Shown piece by piece: positions 25,638 to 34,088 of a stretch of DNA of 64,000 bases. The stretch covers positions 1-64,000 of the forward strand of contig JAGXFQ010000012.1 of NCBI GenBank assembly GCA_024637145.1, written 5' to 3'. The DNA comes from Desulfobulbaceae bacterium (lineage in GTDB: Bacteria > Desulfobacterota > Desulfobulbia > Desulfobulbales > SURF-16). The position numbers and the translations under genes are program-made. The number at the start of each line of letters is the position of its first letter. Positions within the stretch are counted from its first letter, which is position 1. The notes below the pieces were generated by a model, which searched no databases, was not told the DNA's origin, and saw only the letters and a program-made list of their open reading frames with translations.

Positions 25638-26159
25638 TCAGCCAAAACAGAGGCCGCAATCAGGGCAGGTGGTGGTGGAGGTTGCAAACTCGAAACCGCA
25701 GGCCGGACAGGTGGCGTGGCTGGCCTCCTGGTTGAAGACGGCATGACAGTGGCTGGTGTCATGATCGGCAAGGGCGGTATTTTTGCGGTAATCTGCCTGA
25801 ATCAGGGCAGCCGCCGCCGGGGCATCCTCCCGCCGCACCTGCAGAAAAAAGTTGGTGGGACAGCAGCCCTTATTGCAGCCGCCCTCATCCCCCACGATGA
25901 TCATGCCGATATTCTCCTCCTGCAAAGGCTTTTCCAGCTTTTTCAGGTCAGCCAAAGGTCCCTTGTGGATGGTGACCAGGTCATCCTCGGCGGTGAGGGC
26001 GCCACGACGGCTGTTTCTGGCCTGCTGGGAGTCACTGGCCCCGGCCATCATTGCCGTGCCGGTGATCAGGATGATCTGACAGGAGGCACATCTGTCAATA
26101 TCGGCCCGATATTCATCCCGGCACTCAGGGCAATATTTCAAGTCGGCTTCGTATCTCAT
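25638..26159 (-). CDS. Double zinc-ribbon hypothetical protein
   Basis: A protein of about 173 residues with a rubredoxin-like or zinc-ribbon knuckle at each end: YCPECRDEYRADIDRCASC near the N terminus and ATCPACGFEFATSTTTCPDCG at the C terminus. Between them lies a DUF2007-like ferredoxin-fold stretch (DLVTIHKGPLADLKKLEKPLQEENI, FFLQVRREDAPAAAALI) carrying another Cys cluster, GGCNKGCCP. Function unknown. The ATG at 26159 is favoured over one seven codons upstream. It follows hslU on the same strand and may be the last gene of xerC-hslV-hslU. Confidence 0.72.
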   Translation of the reverse strand: MRYEADLKYCPECRDEYRADIDRCASCQIILITGTAMMAGASDSQQARNSRRGALTAEDDLVTIHKGPLADLKKLEKPLQEENIGMIIVGDEGGCNKGCCPTNFFLQVRREDAPAAAALIQADYRKNTALADHDTSHCHAVFNQEASHATCPACGFEFATSTTTCPDCGLCFG

Positions 26160-26255
26160 ATTTTTTCTCACTTGGCGCAACAGCGCTTCACCCGGCTTTT
26201 AAGCAGGGAGACAACCGCGGCAGAGACTGTGCGCCTGGCAATTATCCAGTTTCGG

Positions 26256-27611
26256 CTAGAGGATATAGCGACTCAGATCCTGATCCTCTGATATATCCGC
26301 CAGTTGTTTCTTGACATAGTCGGCAGTGACCACAAATTTCTCGCCCGGCATATCAGGGGCGGCAAAGGAAAGCTCCTCAAGCAGCCGCTCCAGGATGGTA
26401 TGGAGCCGGCGGGCCCCGATATTCTCGGTACTCTCGTTGACGTCAGCCGCCATGCGGGCCATGGCCCGGATGGCGTCCTCAGCAAACTCCAGCTCGACAC
26501 CCTCGGTGGCCAGCAGCGCCACATACTGCTTGATCAGGGCATTCTCCGGTTCCGTGAGAATGCGGTAAAACTCCTCTTCGCCCAGGGCGTCCAGCTCCAC
26601 CCGGACCGGAAAGCGGCCCTGCAGTTCCGGCACCAGATCAGAAGGTTTGCTGACATGAAAGGCACCGCTGGCAATAAAGAGGATATGGTCCGTCTTGACC
26701 ATGCCGTGTTTAGTGGCCACAGTGGAACCCTCGACAATGGGGAGCAGATCTCGCTGCACCCCTTCCCTGGACACCTCACCGGCCGAGGAGGCACCACTGC
26801 GGGATGTGATCTTGTCGATCTCATCCAGGAAGATAATACCGGTCTGCTCAACGCGCTGCAGGGCCAGACGGGTCACCTTTTCCATATCAATGAGTTTCTC
26901 CGCCTCCTGTTTCTCAAGAAGGGGCAGGGCCGCCTGCACCGCCATCTTGCGACGTTCACTCTTTTTGGGAAAGAGTTTGGAAACCATATCCTTCATGGAG
27001 GAGCCCATATCATCCATGGGGCCGGAGGAGAAAACCTCCATCATGGGCAGGGCCGGCGGGGCCTGCTCAATATCCATCTCCACCTCGCGCTCATCAAGTC
27101 TGCCCTCCTCCAGCATGACCCGGAATTTGGCGCGGGTGGGGGAGGCGGCCGGATCAAGGGGATCAACCTCAGCAGACTTGGGCGGCGGCGGCACCAGGAG
27201 ATCCAGAAGCCGTTCACGGGCCATCTCCCTGGCCTTGAGCTGCACAGCCTCCTCCTCCTCTTCCTTGACCAGAGCAATGGCAAGTTCGGCCAGATCGCGG
27301 ATCATCGACTCCACGTCCCGGCCCACATAGCCCACCTCAGTGAATTTGGTGGCCTCTACCTTCAAAAAGGGGGAGCGGTCGAGTTGGGCCAGGCGGCGGG
27401 CAATTTCCGTCTTGCCGACGCCGGTGGGGCCGATCATGATGATATTTTTGGGTGCAATCTCGTCCCGCAAGGGCTGGGGCACCTGCTGGCGCCGCCAGCG
27501 GTTGCGCAGGGCCACAGCCACAAAACGCTTGGCATCACCCTGGCCGATAATGAACTTATCGAGACTGACTACAATTTCCTTGGGGGTCAATGCTTTATTG
27601 TTCTGAATCAT
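26256..27611 (-). CDS. hslU: ATP-dependent protease ATPase subunit HslU
   Basis: A 451-residue AAA+ unfoldase that feeds substrates into the HslV peptidase. Motifs: [22 protein letters not shown] at the start, Walker [16 protein letters not shown], pore loop [19 protein letters not shown], the long I domain (about residues 110-240), Walker [12 protein letters not shown], and [12 protein letters not shown]. The C terminus ends in DLSRYIL, the tail that docks into HslV. The ATG overlaps the hslV stop as ATGA. Confidence 0.97.
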   Translation of the reverse strand: MIQNNKALTPKEIVVSLDKFIIGQGDAKRFVAVALRNRWRRQQVPQPLRDEIAPKNIIMIGPTGVGKTEIARRLAQLDRSPFLKVEATKFTEVGYVGRDVESMIRDLAELAIALVKEEEEEAVQLKAREMARERLLDLLVPPPPKSAEVDPLDPAASPTRAKFRVMLEEGRLDEREVEMDIEQAPPALPMMEVFSSGPMDDMGSSMKDMVSKLFPKKSERRKMAVQAALPLLEKQEAEKLIDMEKVTRLALQRVEQTGIIFLDEIDKITSRSGASSAGEVSREGVQRDLLPIVEGSTVATKHGMVKTDHILFIASGAFHVSKPSDLVPELQGRFPVRVELDALGEEEFYRILTEPENALIKQYVALLATEGVELEFAEDAIRAMARMAADVNESTENIGARRLHTILERLLEELSFAAPDMPGEKFVVTADYVKKQLADISEDQDLSRYIL

Positions 27612-28147
27612 ACCTTTTCCACCACGATTTTGGTGTTGGTAAACACGCATATAGAAGCAGCGATCTCCATGGCCGCCCGGCAGATTTCCTGGGCATCAAG
27701 ATCACTGTGTTTAATCAAGGCCTTGGCCGCGGCCTGGGCATAGGCCCCGCCGGAGCCAATGGCCAGAATACCGTCATCAGACTCGATAACATCGCCGGTG
27801 CCGGTGAGCAGCAGGGAATACTCATCATCAGCGGCAATAAGCATGGCCTCCAGGCGGCGCAGCATCTTGTCCGTCCGCCAATCCTTGGCAAGCTCCACAG
27901 AGGCCCGCATCAGGTTACCGTTATATTGTTCCAGCTTATGCTCAAGCCTGTCAAAAAGGGTGAAGGCATCCGCTGTGGCGCCGGCAAAGCCGGTGACCAC
28001 CTTATCGTGGAAAAGACGGCGCACCTTGCGGGCCTCATGCTTCATCACGGTATTACCAAGGGAGACCTGACCGTCACCGGCCATGGCCACTTCGCCCTGA
28101 TGGCGCACACAGATAATGGTTGTGGCGCGTATTATGGGTTTTTCCAT
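27608..28147 (-). CDS. hslV: ATP-dependent protease peptidase subunit HslV
   Basis: About 179 residues. The propeptide MEKPIIRA ends before the catalytic N-terminal Thr in [28 protein letters not shown], followed by [22 protein letters not shown] and [16 protein letters not shown]. It forms the proteasome-like double hexamer with HslU. The ATG at 28147 gives the standard propeptide; a TTG four codons upstream is possible but atypical. The gene order xerC-hslV-hslU is common across bacteria. Confidence 0.97.
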   Translation of the reverse strand: MEKPIIRATTIICVRHQGEVAMAGDGQVSLGNTVMKHEARKVRRLFHDKVVTGFAGATADAFTLFDRLEHKLEQYNGNLMRASVELAKDWRTDKMLRRLEAMLIAADDEYSLLLTGTGDVIESDDGILAIGSGGAYAQAAAKALIKHSDLDAQEICRAAMEIAASICVFTNTKIVVEKV

Positions 28148-28195
28148 TTTTTTTTCCAAGAAGTTTAAAAGTTATATATCGTTTTCAACGGGCTG

Positions 28196-29104
28196 TTAGG
28201 CTTTGGGGTGCGCCTTGTCGTAGACCGCCATGAGATGATCCACGGTCAAATGGGTGTATTTCTGGGTCGTGGAAAGACTGGCATGGCCCAGCAGCTCTTG
28301 CACCACCCGCAGATCAGCACCCATTTCCAGGAGATGGGTGGCAAAGGAGTGCCGCAGGGCGTGGGGGGTTACCGCAGCCATGATACCGGCCCGCAGGGCA
28401 TAGCCCTGAACCATCCTCTCCACTGATCTTGTGGTGAGGCGGCCGCCACGATTATTAAGAAAAAGAGCGTATTCATCCACTTTTTTTCCCTGTTGGCGCT
28501 TCTTGCTGAGGAGCTGCAATCGGCTCTCCAGATAGCGGTTCACCGCATCCACGGCCTGAGACCCCACAGGGATGAGCCTCTCCTTTTTTCCCTTGCCGAC
28601 TACCCTAACCATTCCGGCCTGAAAATCAACCTGCTCCAGGTTAAGATTGACAATTTCCGCCACCCGCATGCCCGTGGAATAGAGCAGCTCTAAAAGGGCG
28701 GTATCCCGGTGCTGAAATTGATCCTGCGGCCCGGGTTCTTCCAGAAGGCTGAAGACTTCGTCGACACTGAGAAAAACCGGGATATGTTTGCCGAGCTTGG
28801 GCATGGAAACAGAGGAGGTGGGGTCAACAGCAAGCACACCCTGGCGGAGAAGATATCGAAAAAAAGTGCGCAGGGCGGAGATCTTGCGGGCCACCGAATT
28901 GGCCTTATTTTTGCCGTTTAGGTAAAAGACCCAGGCCCTGATATCTTTGGTCTCCAGGCCGGCCGGTTTCTTGTCGCCGACAAAGGCGGTGAATTCGACG
29001 ATATCGCGCTGATAATTATCCACGGTATGCAGGGAGTAGCCCTTCTCCACCTTGAGCCAGGAGAGAAAAAAACCAAGATAGGTATCATTATTATTTTGCG
29101 TCAA
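28196..29104 (-). CDS. xerC: Tyrosine recombinase XerC/XerD
   Basis: A 302-residue site-specific recombinase, the normal length for Xer. An N-terminal SAM-like core-binding domain (FLSWLKVEKGYSLHTVDNYQRDI) precedes the catalytic domain with Arg in STGMRVAEIVNL, Lys in GKGKKERLIP, HALRHSFATHLLE, the HASLSTTQKYTH box and the Tyr nucleophile in that motif. It resolves chromosome dimers at dif with FtsK. The start is TTG with a strong AGAGGA site. Linkage to hslVU supports XerC, as in Bacillus codV-clpQY. Confidence 0.93.
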   Translation of the reverse strand: MTQNNNDTYLGFFLSWLKVEKGYSLHTVDNYQRDIVEFTAFVGDKKPAGLETKDIRAWVFYLNGKNKANSVARKISALRTFFRYLLRQGVLAVDPTSSVSMPKLGKHIPVFLSVDEVFSLLEEPGPQDQFQHRDTALLELLYSTGMRVAEIVNLNLEQVDFQAGMVRVVGKGKKERLIPVGSQAVDAVNRYLESRLQLLSKKRQQGKKVDEYALFLNNRGGRLTTRSVERMVQGYALRAGIMAAVTPHALRHSFATHLLEMGADLRVVQELLGHASLSTTQKYTHLTVDHLMAVYDKAHPKA

Positions 29105-29257
29105 AAGGGTTCCTCTTTAGCCTCCTAGGGCACAAGATCTTCTCCGCCCAGAAATGACAACTACCACAGCCGCAATTTTTTTTAAACCGTTGCCAGGCAA
29201 AGCTTATTCATTTATCATGGCAGGCTTTGTCAGACAATCAATTAAGAAGATACTCCT

Positions 29258-29491
29258 ATGGCCAAAAAAACCTTTGAAGATGCCCTTAAAAAACTTGATG
29301 AGATCACCCATGACCTGGAAAGCGGCGACCTCAGCCTTGAGGCCAGCCTGAAAAAATTCGAAGAGGGAATCCAGCTTGCCCGGTTCTGCAACAGCAAGCT
29401 GGATGAATGCCAGCAACGGGTCTCTCTTCTCCTTGAAAAAAACGGCTCTCTCACCGAGTCCCCCTTTGAAGAGAGCAGCAATGGATCTTAA
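29258..29491 (+). CDS. xseB: Exodeoxyribonuclease VII small subunit
   Basis: A 77-residue helical protein with the XseB pattern: FEDALKKLDEITHDLESGDLSLEASLKKFEEG, then LARFCNSKLDECQQRVSLLLE. It binds XseA to degrade single-stranded DNA into oligonucleotides. XseA is not in the window. It heads the canonical xseB-ispA-dxs operon, with its last codons overlapping the ispA start by 11 bases. Divergent from xerC across about 150 bases. Confidence 0.94.
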   Translation: MAKKTFEDALKKLDEITHDLESGDLSLEASLKKFEEGIQLARFCNSKLDECQQRVSLLLEKNGSLTESPFEESSNGS

Positions 29492-30371
29492 GGTCTATCT
29501 TCAGGAAAAAAGGCTTCTTGTTGAGCAGACCCTCCAGGAGATCATGCTCAAACCAGAGGGACTCCTTGCTGACCATATCAAGGCCATGTCCTACTCCCTT
29601 TTTGCCGGCGGCAAACGGGTGCGTCCCATCCTCTGCATGGCCGCCGCCGAAAGCCTGGGTCCCCCTCCCGCCGGCCTGCTGCCGGTGGCCGCCAGCCTGG
29701 AGTTTATCCATACCTACTCCCTGATCCACGACGACCTGCCAGCCATGGATAATGACGACCTGCGGCGCGGCAAACCGACAAGTCATATCGTCCACGGTGA
29801 GGCGCAGGCTATCCTGGCCGGCGACGGCCTGCTGACCATGGCCTTTGAAATTTTGAGCAGTCCCGAATTAGGTAGCGCCATTGGTGCGGAAAAACAGCTC
29901 CGACTCATCCATATCCTGGCCGGCTCAGCCGGCCCCCGGGGTATGGTGGGGGGGCAGGCCATTGATATTGCCGCCGAAGGTAAAGAACTCGACTTTGCCA
30001 CCCTGCGCGCCCTGCACAGCTGCAAAACAGGGGCGCTGATCACTGCCGCCGTTCAAATGGGGGCCGTGCTCGGCAAGGCCAGCCCCAGCCAATTCCAGGC
30101 CTTCACCGACTACGGCCGGCAGGTGGGACTTGCCTTCCAGATTGTTGATGATTTATTAAATGTAGAGGGCACCACCGAGCAGCTGGGCAAAAAGGCCGGC
30201 TCAGACGCCGAGCTGGAAAAGGCAACCTACCCCGCCTTTTTCGGGCTGGAAGAAACCAGGCAGAAGGCCCAGGCCGCCATTGCCGCCGCCATCACCGCCC
30301 TGGACTCCTTGGACCAGAAAGCTGATCCCCTCCGGGAGATCGCCAACTATATTTATTATCGTAAACGCTAG
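29481..30371 (+). CDS. ispA: Farnesyl/geranylgeranyl diphosphate synthase
   Basis: A 296-residue trans-prenyl transferase that condenses IPP with allylic diphosphates. The first aspartate-rich motif is LIHDDLPAMDNDDLRRGKPT, the second is FQIVDDLLN; FAGGKRVRPILCMAAAE and GGQAIDIA are also typical. The ATG at 29481 (MDLKVYLQEK) is inside the xseB 3' end; an earlier ATG at 29376 is in a different frame region of xseB and gives a Ser/Pro-rich extension unlike the family. The operon with dxs supports a role in isoprenoid precursor supply. Confidence 0.95.
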   Translation: MDLKVYLQEKRLLVEQTLQEIMLKPEGLLADHIKAMSYSLFAGGKRVRPILCMAAAESLGPPPAGLLPVAASLEFIHTYSLIHDDLPAMDNDDLRRGKPTSHIVHGEAQAILAGDGLLTMAFEILSSPELGSAIGAEKQLRLIHILAGSAGPRGMVGGQAIDIAAEGKELDFATLRALHSCKTGALITAAVQMGAVLGKASPSQFQAFTDYGRQVGLAFQIVDDLLNVEGTTEQLGKKAGSDAELEKATYPAFFGLEETRQKAQAAIAAAITALDSLDQKADPLREIANYIYYRKR

Positions 30372-30388
30372 GCTACGAGGCCCCTGTT

Positions 30389-32284
30389 TTGACCATCTCT
30401 TCCCCACTTTTAGAAAAAATTGATTCACCTGAGGACCTTCGCCGGCTCGCCATCAGCGACCTCGACCTTCTTGCCGAAGAGATCCGGGCAAAAATCATTG
30501 AGACGGTTTCCCATACCGGCGGCCATCTAGCCCCCTGCCTGGGAGTTGTCGAGCTTACCCTGGCCCTCCATTATGTCTTTAACACCCCGGCTGACAAGCT
30601 GATCTGGGACGTGGGGCATCAGGCCTATGCCCATAAGCTGATCACCGGGCGCCGCGACCAGTTTCATACCCTCCGCCAATATAAGGGCATCAGCGGTTTT
30701 CCCAAACGGGGGGAAAGCCCCTATGACGCCTTTGATACCGGCCACAGTTCCACCTCCATCTCAGCCAGCCTGGGGATCAGCCTGGCCAAGCATCTCAAGG
30801 GCGACACCGCCAAAACAATTGCCGTTATCGGTGACGGCTCCATGACCGGCGGCATGGCCTTTGAGGCCCTCAATCAGGCCGGCCACCTTGGCAAAAACCT
30901 CATTGTTATCCTCAATGACAATGAAATGTCCATTTCCCCCAATGTGGGGGCCCTTTCCAGCTTTCTGAGCCGCAAATTGACCGGCAAGACCATGGTCCGC
31001 TTCAAAAAGGAGATGGAGAATTTTCTTAAAGGATTCCATGGTGTTGGCGACAATATCCTCCAGGTACTCAAAAAAAGCGAGGAGAGCCTCAAGGGTTTCT
31101 TCACCCCTGGTATGCTCTTTGAGGCCCTGAAATTCGAGTATATCGGCCCCATCAACGGCCACGACACTCAGGGGCTCATCGAGACCCTGACCAATGTCCG
31201 CGACCTCCATGACGGCCCGATCCTGGTTCATGTCCTCACCACCAAGGGTAAGGGATATGCACCGGCCGAGAAAAATCCCGGTTCCTATCACGGGGTGGGC
31301 CCCTTTGACAAGACCTCCGGCAAGGCACTGGCCACCAATCCCACCCCCATCTCCTATACCCAAATTTTTGGCGACACCCTGGTGGAGATTGCTGAGCAGG
31401 ACCCCAGAGTGGTGGCCATCACCGCGGCCATGCCGGCCGGCACCGGCCTCACCCGATTTGCCCACCTCCTGCCGCAACGCTTCTTTGACGTGGGTATTGC
31501 CGAACAACACGCCGTGACCTTTGCCGCCGGTCTGGCCACAGAGGGACTCCTGCCGGTGGTGGCCATTTACTCCACCTTTTTCCAGCGGGCCCTGGACCAG
31601 ATTATTCACGACGTCTGCCTGCCCAATCTGCCGGTGACCTTTGCCATTGACCGGGGGGGCGTGGTGGGTGATGACGGCCCCACGCACCATGGCGTCTTTG
31701 ATCTCTGCTTCTTCCGTTTTATTCCCAACATGGTCCTTATGGCCCCCAAGGATGAGGCGGAACTGCAGAACATGCTCTACACCTCCATTTTTCTGCCCGG
31801 CCCTTCAGCGGTGAGATATAGCCGGGGAAATGGCGAGGGTGTGCCCCTGCACAACGAATTGACCAAAATCCCTTACGGCAAAGGCGAGCTTCTGCGGGAA
31901 GGCAGCGATATTCTGCTCCTGCCCATCGGCAACCGGGTCTCTCCTGCCCTGCAAGCGGCCGAGGGCCTTGAAAAACTCGGAATCAGCGCCGCGGTGATCA
32001 ACCCCCGCTTTGTCACCCCCATTGACGGCGATCTCATCTGTCACTGGGCCCAGGCCACCGGCCGGGTCATCACTATTGAAGATAATGTCAAAAAAGGGGG
32101 CTTTGGCAGTGCCGTCCTGGAGCTCTTTGCCCGCCGCGGCCTCTACCATATCCAAACCATCCTCCTCGGCTTCCCCGACAAATTCGTTGAACATGCCTCC
32201 CAGGAAACCCTCTGGCATCTCGGCAAGGTGGACAGCCCCGCCATCATGAGCAGCGCCCTGGAGCTGATCAACGCCCGAAAATAG
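30389..32284 (+). CDS. dxs: 1-deoxy-D-xylulose-5-phosphate synthase
   Basis: A 631-residue thiamine-diphosphate enzyme that makes DXP from pyruvate and glyceraldehyde 3-phosphate, the entry step of the MEP pathway. It has DVGHQAYAHKLITGR, the ThDP motif GDGSMTGGMAFEALN, VLNDNEMSISPN, YIGPINGHD, the catalytic-domain FDVGIAEQHAVTFAAGLA, and AIDRGGVVGDDGPTHHG. The start is TTG at 30389, preceded by a GAGG ribosome site; no ATG lies near. Terminated by the strong hairpin at 32450-32515. Confidence 0.97.
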   Translation: MTISSPLLEKIDSPEDLRRLAISDLDLLAEEIRAKIIETVSHTGGHLAPCLGVVELTLALHYVFNTPADKLIWDVGHQAYAHKLITGRRDQFHTLRQYKGISGFPKRGESPYDAFDTGHSSTSISASLGISLAKHLKGDTAKTIAVIGDGSMTGGMAFEALNQAGHLGKNLIVILNDNEMSISPNVGALSSFLSRKLTGKTMVRFKKEMENFLKGFHGVGDNILQVLKKSEESLKGFFTPGMLFEALKFEYIGPINGHDTQGLIETLTNVRDLHDGPILVHVLTTKGKGYAPAEKNPGSYHGVGPFDKTSGKALATNPTPISYTQIFGDTLVEIAEQDPRVVAITAAMPAGTGLTRFAHLLPQRFFDVGIAEQHAVTFAAGLATEGLLPVVAIYSTFFQRALDQIIHDVCLPNLPVTFAIDRGGVVGDDGPTHHGVFDLCFFRFIPNMVLMAPKDEAELQNMLYTSIFLPGPSAVRYSRGNGEGVPLHNELTKIPYGKGELLREGSDILLLPIGNRVSPALQAAEGLEKLGISAAVINPRFVTPIDGDLICHWAQATGRVITIEDNVKKGGFGSAVLELFARRGLYHIQTILLGFPDKFVEHASQETLWHLGKVDSPAIMSSALELINARK

Positions 32285-32449
32285 GGGAACTGCGCAAGCA
32301 GTTCCAACTCTAGTGGTTATTGTAATTGAGGTGGCCATGGGATGAGCAGTTACGAAATAGGAACCCTTTCTCCTGGCGGGCCACCGCCCAGAAATTCCTC
32401 CGAAGAGCCCAACGGCCGGGGCTGGGGATTTTTCCCAATCAGCATCAGA

Positions 32450-32515
32450 TGATCAAGAGATAAAAAAAAGCCCGATTGGTTTTCACCAATCGGGCTTTTT
32501 TTTATCTCTTGATCA
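32450..32515. terminator. Very long bidirectional terminator, 31-bp perfect arms
   Basis: The left arm 32450-32480 and right arm 32485-32515 are exact reverse complements, separated by TTTC. The core is GCCCGATTGGT / ACCAATCGGGC with A8/T8 runs, continued by ATCTCTTGATCA on the right arm and its complement on the left. It ends dxs from the left and skp from the right. The length beyond the T-run exceeds what termination needs. Confidence 0.95.
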
Positions 32516-32529
32516 GATGTCAGGGCCTA

Positions 32530-33069
32530 CTACAGGGCATCAACCTTTTTGATCATGGCCTCTGTCAAATCAATGCTGGGATCACCATAGACAATCATGC
32601 CGGAGCGAGCCGCCACATCAGAGTCAATGATCATGGTATAACCTTCGCTTTGGCCATATTGCTTAAGGGCGGTATCGAGCTTTTTGACAATGGGATCAAG
32701 TACCTTTTTGCGCAACTCGACAACCTCATACTGAGCATCCTCGGCCTTGAGCTTCAGGTCCCGATCCAACATTGCTGCTTCACGTTTCTTTTCCTCCAGC
32801 ACATCAGCAGACCAGACACTCTGTTTCTTTTCAATTTCTTCGGCAAGGCTTTCCAGATTGGCAGCCTCATCACCAAATTTTGCCTGCAGCTGCTCCTGTT
32901 TGGCCATGAGCTCTTTTTTGGCACCCTGGCCATCCTTGCTGCCAAACAAGACACCCTGAACCGAGATAAAGCCTATTTTGGTATCAGCAGCCTGGGCCTC
33001 AACAACGGGGCTGGCGATGACCAGCAGAGAAGGAAGAAGGAAAAGGGAAAATAATCGGCGCAGATTCAT
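32530..33069 (-). CDS. skp: OmpH/Skp-family periplasmic chaperone
   Basis: A 179-residue protein with a clear signal peptide (MNLRRLFSLFLLPSLLVIASPVVEAQA), then the beta-strand start KIGFISVQGVLFGSKDGQGAKKEL, a long alpha-helical tentacle region (about residues 55-130, Lys/Glu-rich: LESLAEEIEKKQ, KKREAAMLDRDLKLKAED) and the closing strands GYTMIIDSD. Skp trimers hold unfolded outer-membrane proteins in the periplasm. An AGGAGC ribosome site precedes the ATG. It is preceded by pal on the same strand, and a terminator separates the two. Confidence 0.9.
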   Translation of the reverse strand: MNLRRLFSLFLLPSLLVIASPVVEAQAADTKIGFISVQGVLFGSKDGQGAKKELMAKQEQLQAKFGDEAANLESLAEEIEKKQSVWSADVLEEKKREAAMLDRDLKLKAEDAQYEVVELRKKVLDPIVKKLDTALKQYGQSEGYTMIIDSDVAARSGMIVYGDPSIDLTEAMIKKVDAL

Positions 33070-33094
33070 AACAAAGCTCCTGTCTTTAGATCAT

Positions 33095-33123
33095 AAAAAA
33101 AAGCCGGGAACAATGTTCCCGGC
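33095..33123 (-). terminator. Intrinsic terminator after pal
   Basis: The stem GCCGGGAAC / GTTCCCGGC with a 3-base loop is followed, on the minus strand, by eight T residues (33095-33102). It separates pal from skp, so the two are probably transcribed independently. Confidence 0.88.
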
Positions 33124-33150
33124 CTTAGAGGCGTACCCGGCAATCCCTGC

Positions 33151-33756
33151 TTACTGCATCACAAAATCATCCCGCCTGTTTTGAGACCATGAGTACTCAT
33201 CATGACCAAGAAGAAGGGGGCGCTCTTCACCAAAACTTACGGTATAGAGATTGTCCGCAGCAACCCCGAGGTTAACCAGGTATTTCTTGGCAGCCTGGGC
33301 CCGGCGTTCACCAAGGGCGATATTATACTCATTGGTGCCTCGCTCATCACAATTGCCCTGGATGCTGATTTTCAGGTTGCTGTTGCTCTTGATAAATTCG
33401 GCATTACCTTCGATACGAGCCTGTTGATCATCACGAATAGTGGATTTGTCAAAATCAAAATAGACGGGCAGCATGCCCTCGTGGGTACGACCTTCTGTTA
33501 CCTCGTATGCCCCTGCTGACGCGGTAGTGCTCTCCCCGGAATCAATGGATTCGTAGGAGCCGGCAGTATCAGCGGTGTCAGCAGGGTCAGCGACATAAGC
33601 CCCGGAGTCAGCCGTTGTGGTGGTATCGGTCGTTACACGAGCGTCAGCACCATTCTCTTGGGACTCCACAGGTTTCTTAGCGCAACCCAAGGTTAAAAAA
33701 GATACTGAGGCGATTAGACCGGCTACACACAGAACTTGTAATATTTTTTCTTTCAT
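33151..33756 (-). CDS. pal: Peptidoglycan-associated lipoprotein Pal (OmpA-like)
   Basis: A lipoprotein of about 200 residues. The signal peptide ends with the lipobox LTLG-C, then a Thr/Asp/Ala-rich linker (about residues 30-90) leads to a C-terminal OmpA-like domain: VYFDFDKSTIRDDQQARIEGNAEFIK, ISIQGNCDERGTNEYNIALGERRAQAAKKYL, and SFGEERPLLLGHDEYSWSQNRRDDFVM. NCDERGTNEYN and LGERRA are the peptidoglycan-binding signature. It tethers the outer membrane to peptidoglycan with Tol. The other Tol genes are not in the window. ATG at 33756, with AAGGAG upstream, is preferred over a TTG one codon earlier. Confidence 0.94.
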   Translation of the reverse strand: MKEKILQVLCVAGLIASVSFLTLGCAKKPVESQENGADARVTTDTTTTADSGAYVADPADTADTAGSYESIDSGESTTASAGAYEVTEGRTHEGMLPVYFDFDKSTIRDDQQARIEGNAEFIKSNSNLKISIQGNCDERGTNEYNIALGERRAQAAKKYLVNLGVAADNLYTVSFGEERPLLLGHDEYSWSQNRRDDFVMQ

Positions 33757-34088
33757 CAACTTTCTCCTTATTAAAAATGAATTTATTCGTTACAAATGAG
33801 ATATTTTTCTTAGAAAACTTTCAACTTAAAAAAGCATGATATAAGATTACATGCACCCTTTCCAGTAAAAAATCTATAAAAATATTTATTTATATCCTAA
33901 AGAAACATCCACAAAAATTCAAGGCGTTTTTTTTTATATTCCATCACCTTAGCTCTCTCTTGTCGCGCCCTATTGCCCTGTTTTTTATAAGTTTTAAAGG
34001 CAGGGCATTGCTCGGAGTGGCATGATAGAGTAAATTCTTCTTCTTGTAAAGCAACGGGCCAACCTAACAATCTAAACACCTTGAGACT
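33757..34088. other. AT-rich divergent promoter region, pal / glgP
   Basis: No coding frame is supported. The A/T-rich block at about 33770-33900 probably holds the pal promoter; no convincing -35/-10 pair was fixed. A minus-strand frame overlapping the glgP start is a shadow. Confidence 0.45.

Noticed and set aside
26304-27743. 479-codon plus-strand frame opposite hslU and hslV
   Set aside because: Shadow of the highly conserved hslU gene; it shows no motif.
29376-29480. Upstream start for ispA
   Set aside because: The added 35 residues are Ser/Pro-rich and lie within xseB in another frame; homologues start at the ATG at 29481.
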